DNA of 64,000 bases from Prosthecobacter sp. Its GTDB lineage: Bacteria > Verrucomicrobiota > Verrucomicrobiia > Verrucomicrobiales > Verrucomicrobiaceae. Location: contig JAFMIR010000004.1 of the NCBI GenBank assembly GCA_017853885.1, positions 108,825 through 172,824 on the forward strand. Direction: 5' to 3'. The notes beneath the pieces were generated by a model, which was not told where the DNA came from, did not search any database, and saw only the letters and a program-made list of their open reading frames with translations. Shown one piece after another: positions 60,339 through 64,000 of this stretch. Position 1 is the first letter of the stretch. Every line of letters begins with the position of its first letter. Both the position numbers and the translations under genes were made by a program.

Positions 60339-63300
60339 ATGCCTGATTCCTTTGTCCATCTTCATCTCCACTCCGATTACTCGCTGCTCGACGGTGCCGT
60401 GAGGATCGATCAGGTGGTGAAGCGGGCGCAGGAGTACCAGATGCCTGCGGTGGCCATCACAGACCATGGCAACCTATTTGGCGCCATCGACTTCTACATG
60501 GCAGCGATGAAGACCCAGCCAAAGCTCAAAAAGAGTGAAGTGGCGACTGAAGGGCAACTAGCAAAGATTGTGAAACCCATTCTCGGTTGTGAGATCTATC
60601 TCGCACCCGGCTCCATGCACGAAAAACAGGAGGTCCCGGGGCGCAAACGCGCCTCACACCTCACGCTGCTGGCCTCCAGCAACGAGGGCTTCGACAATCT
60701 ATCGAAACTGGTCTCCCAAGCCCACCTCCACGGTCAGTGGTACAAGCCGCGTGTCGACAAAGACCTGCTGCGCCAATATTCGAAGGGCATCATCTGCCTT
60801 AGCGGCTGCATCAATGGCGAGATCAATGAGTTTCTGCTCTCCGACCGTAAGGACGAGGCAGAGAAAAGCCTGCGGGAGTTCCTCGACATCTACGGAAAGG
60901 AGAATTTCTTCCTCGAAATTCAAGACCACAACACCGAGGCGCAGCGCAAGAGCGCCCGCCAGATGGTTGAATGGGCGAAGCAGTATGGCCTGCGCAACGT
61001 CGCCACCAACGACGTGCATTTCCTCAACAAGGCAGACCATGAGTCACACGACATCATGATCTGCATCGGCACAGGAGCCAGCATCTATGACCAGAACCGC
61101 ATGACCTACTCTCCGGAGGTCTATTTCAAAAGCGCTGAGGAGATGCGGGCACTGTTTGCGGAGCTGCCGGATGCCTGCGATGCCACGCTCGACATCGCCG
61201 AACGCTGTGAGCTGAAGATCCATCTCGACTCCACCTCCATCGAGCGCTACCCGCAGTATCCGATGCCCGATGGCGGGGATCGAAACGAGTATCTGCGCAA
61301 ACTCACGCAAGAAGGCCTAGAGCGCCGCTACGGCCGCGATCGTGCGCTGAACGACGACGTGCTGCAAAAGCGCATGGAAGTGGAACTCGCGCTGTTGAGG
61401 GAAAAAAACTTCACCAGCTATTTCCTCATCGTTTGGGACTTCATCAACTGGGCCCGCGAGCATGGCATTCCTGTTGGCCCAGGACGTGGATCGGCCGCAG
61501 GCTCGCTGGTGGCTTTCTGCCTCGGTATCACAGATATCGATCCATTGCGTTTCGAGCTCGTGTTCGAGCGATTCCTGAATCCCGAGCGTGTTTCACCTCC
61601 CGATATCGACATCGACTTCTGCCAGACACGACGTCCGGAAGTCATCCAATATGTTCGCGAAAAATACGGCGATCTCAGCGTCTGCCACATCATCACCTTT
61701 GGCACCATGGGCGCCAAATCGGTCATTCGCGATGTCGGCCGCGTGCTTGGCTGGAGCTACGGTGACAGCGATGCGCTCGCAAAGATGATTCCAAACGAGC
61801 TGAACATCGACCTCGAAGAGTCGGTGAAGAAAAACCCGGAACTCGCCGCGAAACTCGAGGCCGACGGCAATGCGCAGGAGCTTTGGCGGCACGCTACCTT
61901 CCTCGAAGGCCTCACGCGTGGCGCCGGCGTCCATGCAGCCGGCGTCGTCATCGGCGACCGCCCGCTCGATAACTTCATCGCCCTCACGCGAGACAAGGAA
62001 GAGTCCGTCCTTTCGCAATACGCGATGAAGCCGCTCACCGAGCTCGGCATGCTCAAGATGGACTTTCTTGGCCTCAAAACGCTGACGGTCATTCAAGAGG
62101 CCGAGCACTGGATCCATCAACGTGTTCCTGGCTTCAAGGTGGCCGACGCACCGCTCGACGACCTCAAGACCTTTGAACTTATCAAACGCGGCGAAACAGT
62201 TGCTGTATTCCAAATGGAATCGGGTGGGATGGTCAACACCTGCAAACAGCTAGGGCCAGACACCATCGAGGAAATCATTGCCATCCTTGCCCTGTATCGT
62301 CCGGGACCGATGCAGTTCATTGCCGACTACATCAAACGCAAAAAAGGCCTCGAGAAAGTCGAATATCCACATCCGCTACTCGAAAAAATCGCCAAGGAGA
62401 CCTACGGGATCTTGGTTTATCAGGAGCAAGTCATGCAGGCCGCCAACGTGCTCGCGGGCTTCTCTCTCGGGGGCGCCGATATTCTACGGCGCGCCATGGG
62501 TAAAAAAGATGCAGAAGAAATGGCACGTCAGCGCCTCATTTTTGTCGAAGGCTGCCTCAAAACAAACGGCATTCCTAGCAAGCAAGCCAACGCCGTATTC
62601 GACTTGCTCGAAAAATTCGCACAATACGGTTTCAACAAATCCCACTCCGCCGCCTACGGGATCGTTACTTACCGCACGGCCTATTTGAAGGCCAATTACC
62701 CCGTCGAATTCATGGCGGGTGTGCTCAGCTACGAAATCAGCAATCCTGATAAGATCGCCAATTTTGTGTCCGAGTGTTTCGAGATGGGCATCAAGGTACT
62801 GCCGCCGGACATCAACAGATCCGCACTGAAGTTCGCTCCCGAATTTGTCCTCAAACCAGACGTCGATCCTAACACGCAAGACCCGAATGTGCCGAACTCC
62901 ATTCGTTACGGCCTCAGCGCCATCAAAAACGTCGGTGAGGGCGCGATGGAGGCGGCGATTGACGAACGTGAGAAAAACGGGCCGTTTACCAGCCTCGAAG
63001 ATTTCGCGGCTCGCATGGACAACCGTGCTGTGAACAAAAAACTCATGGAAGCGCTTGTGAAGGCCGGCGCCTTTGACTTCACCGGTGAGCTCCGCGCTGT
63101 CATGTTTGGCAAATTGGAGCAGGTGCTAGCCTCCGCCGCATTGATGCAAAAAGACAGGAAGGCCGGTCAGGGAGGCCTCTTCGATGATTTCGATTTGGCC
63201 AAGCCCAAGAAAAAGAAAAGCGAGTCCGACACGCCTACCATCGTCTGGACCACCGATGAGGTTTTGGCCTTTGAGAAAGAGCTGCTTGGCTTTTATGTGA

Positions 63301-63932
63301 GCGGTCATCCGCTCGACAGTTACCGCGGCCACTTTGACAGCGTGAAGCTCACCAAGATTGCCGCCATCGAAGAAATCGATACGAACGAAAAAGCCTCCAC
63401 TCACACGATAGCAGGCATCTTGAGCCAGCTCGAGGTTCGCTATTCCAAGAAGGACAACAGACCTTTCGCCACCTTCAAGGTGGAAGACTTCACCGGCGTG
63501 CAGGAGATGATGTGCTGGAGTGACGACTACGAGAAAATCAAGGACGTGCTCGCCAACGGTGCCGTGATGGCCTTCCGTGTCCGCATCAGCAAGGATCAGA
63601 AGACGGAAGGCAATCGCTGCACCTGCAACGACGCCAAGCCGCTCAAGCCGAAGGCTGCCAAACCGCGCAGCGCAGGTGAACCCGACCCTTCACAGCCCGC
63701 AGCGCCAAAGCCGCCGGCACCGCCCAAGCCCATTGTGCTGCGTCTCAATCCTCTTCAGCACGACGAAACCGATCTCGAACGCATCCACGAAGTGCTCACT
63801 CAGCACCCCGGTGATCTCCCCGTTTTCCTCGAAATCTCCCAAAACGGCCACAAAGCCCGTTTGGAGGTGGATGCAAGCCTCCGTGTGACTCCAAGTGCCG
63901 ATCTCCGTCGCGCTCTCACGATTTGGACGTGA
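60339..63932 (+). CDS. dnaE: DNA polymerase III alpha subunit
   Basis: 1197 residues from MPDSFVHLHLHSDYSLLDGA, whose HLHSDYS opens the PHP domain; an upstream GTG adds unrelated residues. Replicative polymerase. PHP domain 1-280, polymerase core with IPVGPGRGSAAGSLVAFCLG and PDIDIDFCQTRRPEVI (catalytic aspartates), then GAGVHAAGVVI, the helix-hairpin-helix region, and the OB domain (HTIAGILSQLEVRYSKKDNR onward). A Pro/Ala/Lys linker (about 1120-1145) precedes a short C-terminal end. DnaE1 type of normal length. Last complete gene of the window. Confidence 0.97.
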   Translation: MPDSFVHLHLHSDYSLLDGAVRIDQVVKRAQEYQMPAVAITDHGNLFGAIDFYMAAMKTQPKLKKSEVATEGQLAKIVKPILGCEIYLAPGSMHEKQEVPGRKRASHLTLLASSNEGFDNLSKLVSQAHLHGQWYKPRVDKDLLRQYSKGIICLSGCINGEINEFLLSDRKDEAEKSLREFLDIYGKENFFLEIQDHNTEAQRKSARQMVEWAKQYGLRNVATNDVHFLNKADHESHDIMICIGTGASIYDQNRMTYSPEVYFKSAEEMRALFAELPDACDATLDIAERCELKIHLDSTSIERYPQYPMPDGGDRNEYLRKLTQEGLERRYGRDRALNDDVLQKRMEVELALLREKNFTSYFLIVWDFINWAREHGIPVGPGRGSAAGSLVAFCLGITDIDPLRFELVFERFLNPERVSPPDIDIDFCQTRRPEVIQYVREKYGDLSVCHIITFGTMGAKSVIRDVGRVLGWSYGDSDALAKMIPNELNIDLEESVKKNPELAAKLEADGNAQELWRHATFLEGLTRGAGVHAAGVVIGDRPLDNFIALTRDKEESVLSQYAMKPLTELGMLKMDFLGLKTLTVIQEAEHWIHQRVPGFKVADAPLDDLKTFELIKRGETVAVFQMESGGMVNTCKQLGPDTIEEIIAILALYRPGPMQFIADYIKRKKGLEKVEYPHPLLEKIAKETYGILVYQEQVMQAANVLAGFSLGGADILRRAMGKKDAEEMARQRLIFVEGCLKTNGIPSKQANAVFDLLEKFAQYGFNKSHSAAYGIVTYRTAYLKANYPVEFMAGVLSYEISNPDKIANFVSECFEMGIKVLPPDINRSALKFAPEFVLKPDVDPNTQDPNVPNSIRYGLSAIKNVGEGAMEAAIDEREKNGPFTSLEDFAARMDNRAVNKKLMEALVKAGAFDFTGELRAVMFGKLEQVLASAALMQKDRKAGQGGLFDDFDLAKPKKKKSESDTPTIVWTTDEVLAFEKELLGFYVSGHPLDSYRGHFDSVKLTKIAAIEEIDTNEKASTHTIAGILSQLEVRYSKKDNRPFATFKVEDFTGVQEMMCWSDDYEKIKDVLANGAVMAFRVRISKDQKTEGNRCTCNDAKPLKPKAAKPRSAGEPDPSQPAAPKPPAPPKPIVLRLNPLQHDETDLERIHEVLTQHPGDLPVFLEISQNGHKARLEVDASLRVTPSADLRRALTIWT

Positions 63933-63950
63933 CCTCTTTTCATCTCTCAC

Positions 63951-64000
63951 ATGCGCCCCAACCGCCCAGACCATCCTACCGCCCGTCAGAACCGCCACTC
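63951..64000 (+). CDS. Possible start of a further gene, truncated by window edge
   Basis: An ATG 18 bases after the dnaE stop opens a frame that runs off the window (MRPNRPDHPTARQNRH). Too short to identify, and basic Pro/Arg-rich sequence can be chance; it is noted only because it directly follows dnaE. Confidence 0.25.
   Translation, partial: MRPNRPDHPTARQNRH

Overview
The window is a GC-rich bacterial chromosome segment, most likely from a Verrucomicrobiota species related to Prosthecobacter/Verrucomicrobium or at least the PVC group. That assignment is inferred from content: seven secreted sulfatases, a DUF1501 protein, a Planctomycete-type cytochrome c (PSCyt1) with a C-terminal SHD1-like domain, a DUF1080 (3-keto-disaccharide hydrolase) protein, a very large LamG/cytochrome c/beta-propeller dehydrogenase, sialate O-acetylesterase-like (SASA) proteins, and a XylR-type LacI/AraC regulator. 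There is no rRNA, phage, insertion sequence or CRISPR array. The only RNA gene found is a tRNA-Ser(CGA).

Layout. 1-6.9 kb: a lipoprotein, trmB, a CoA-transferase and a sulfate-assimilation operon (cysH, TauE-type exporter, cysD, cysN). 7.0-9.7 kb: a visibly more AT-rich patch of unrecognised envelope proteins, one ending in a CxxC...W...SHxxCPxC zinc-ribbon-like module. 9.7-15.5 kb: XylR-like regulator, divergent sulfatase, PSCyt1 protein and a coiled-coil/TPR protein. 15.7-18.2 kb: a methyltransferase, trpB and a Dabb protein, with an exact 101-bp tandem duplication between the last two. 18.2-23.8 kb: DUF1501 protein, sulfatase with a small membrane-protein partner, and a P1B-4-type metal ATPase. 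24.2-30.2 kb: four sulfatases head to tail. 30.3-38.8 kb: MFS transporter, Ldh_2 oxidoreductase, DadA-like flavoprotein, another sulfatase, DUF1080 protein and an SDR.

38.8-52.2 kb appears to be one minus-strand operon of six genes with overlapping or nearly abutting ends: a VHL-beta/tandem zinc-metallopeptidase protein, a SASA esterase, a PDZ/HEAT protein, a tandem SASA protein with one degenerate esterase domain, L-serine dehydratase, and the large cytochrome dehydrogenase. A PAS-AraC regulator is divergent to it. I infer a system that strips and consumes a sulfated, O-acetylated glycoconjugate, possibly serine-rich, with sulfate liberated by the sulfatases.

53.3-57.5 kb holds a compact type III polyketide synthase operon: YceI, PKS, a fused ICMT-like methyltransferase/FAD hydroxylase, and a SAM methyltransferase, each overlapping the next by four bases. 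It resembles a condensed phenolic-lipid (srsABC-like) pathway. 57.7-64 kb is mostly housekeeping or signalling: a 3-methyladenine DNA glycosylase, tRNA-Ser, an FHA-adenylate cyclase, a membrane-anchored protein and dnaE.

The most interesting items are the fused PKS tailoring enzyme, the bacterial VHL-like domain joined to two HELAHxxH peptidase domains, the degenerate SASA duplication, simple-repeat tracts inserted in frame into two enzymes, the 101-bp duplication at trpB, and a small membrane-protein frame interrupted by a single UGA.
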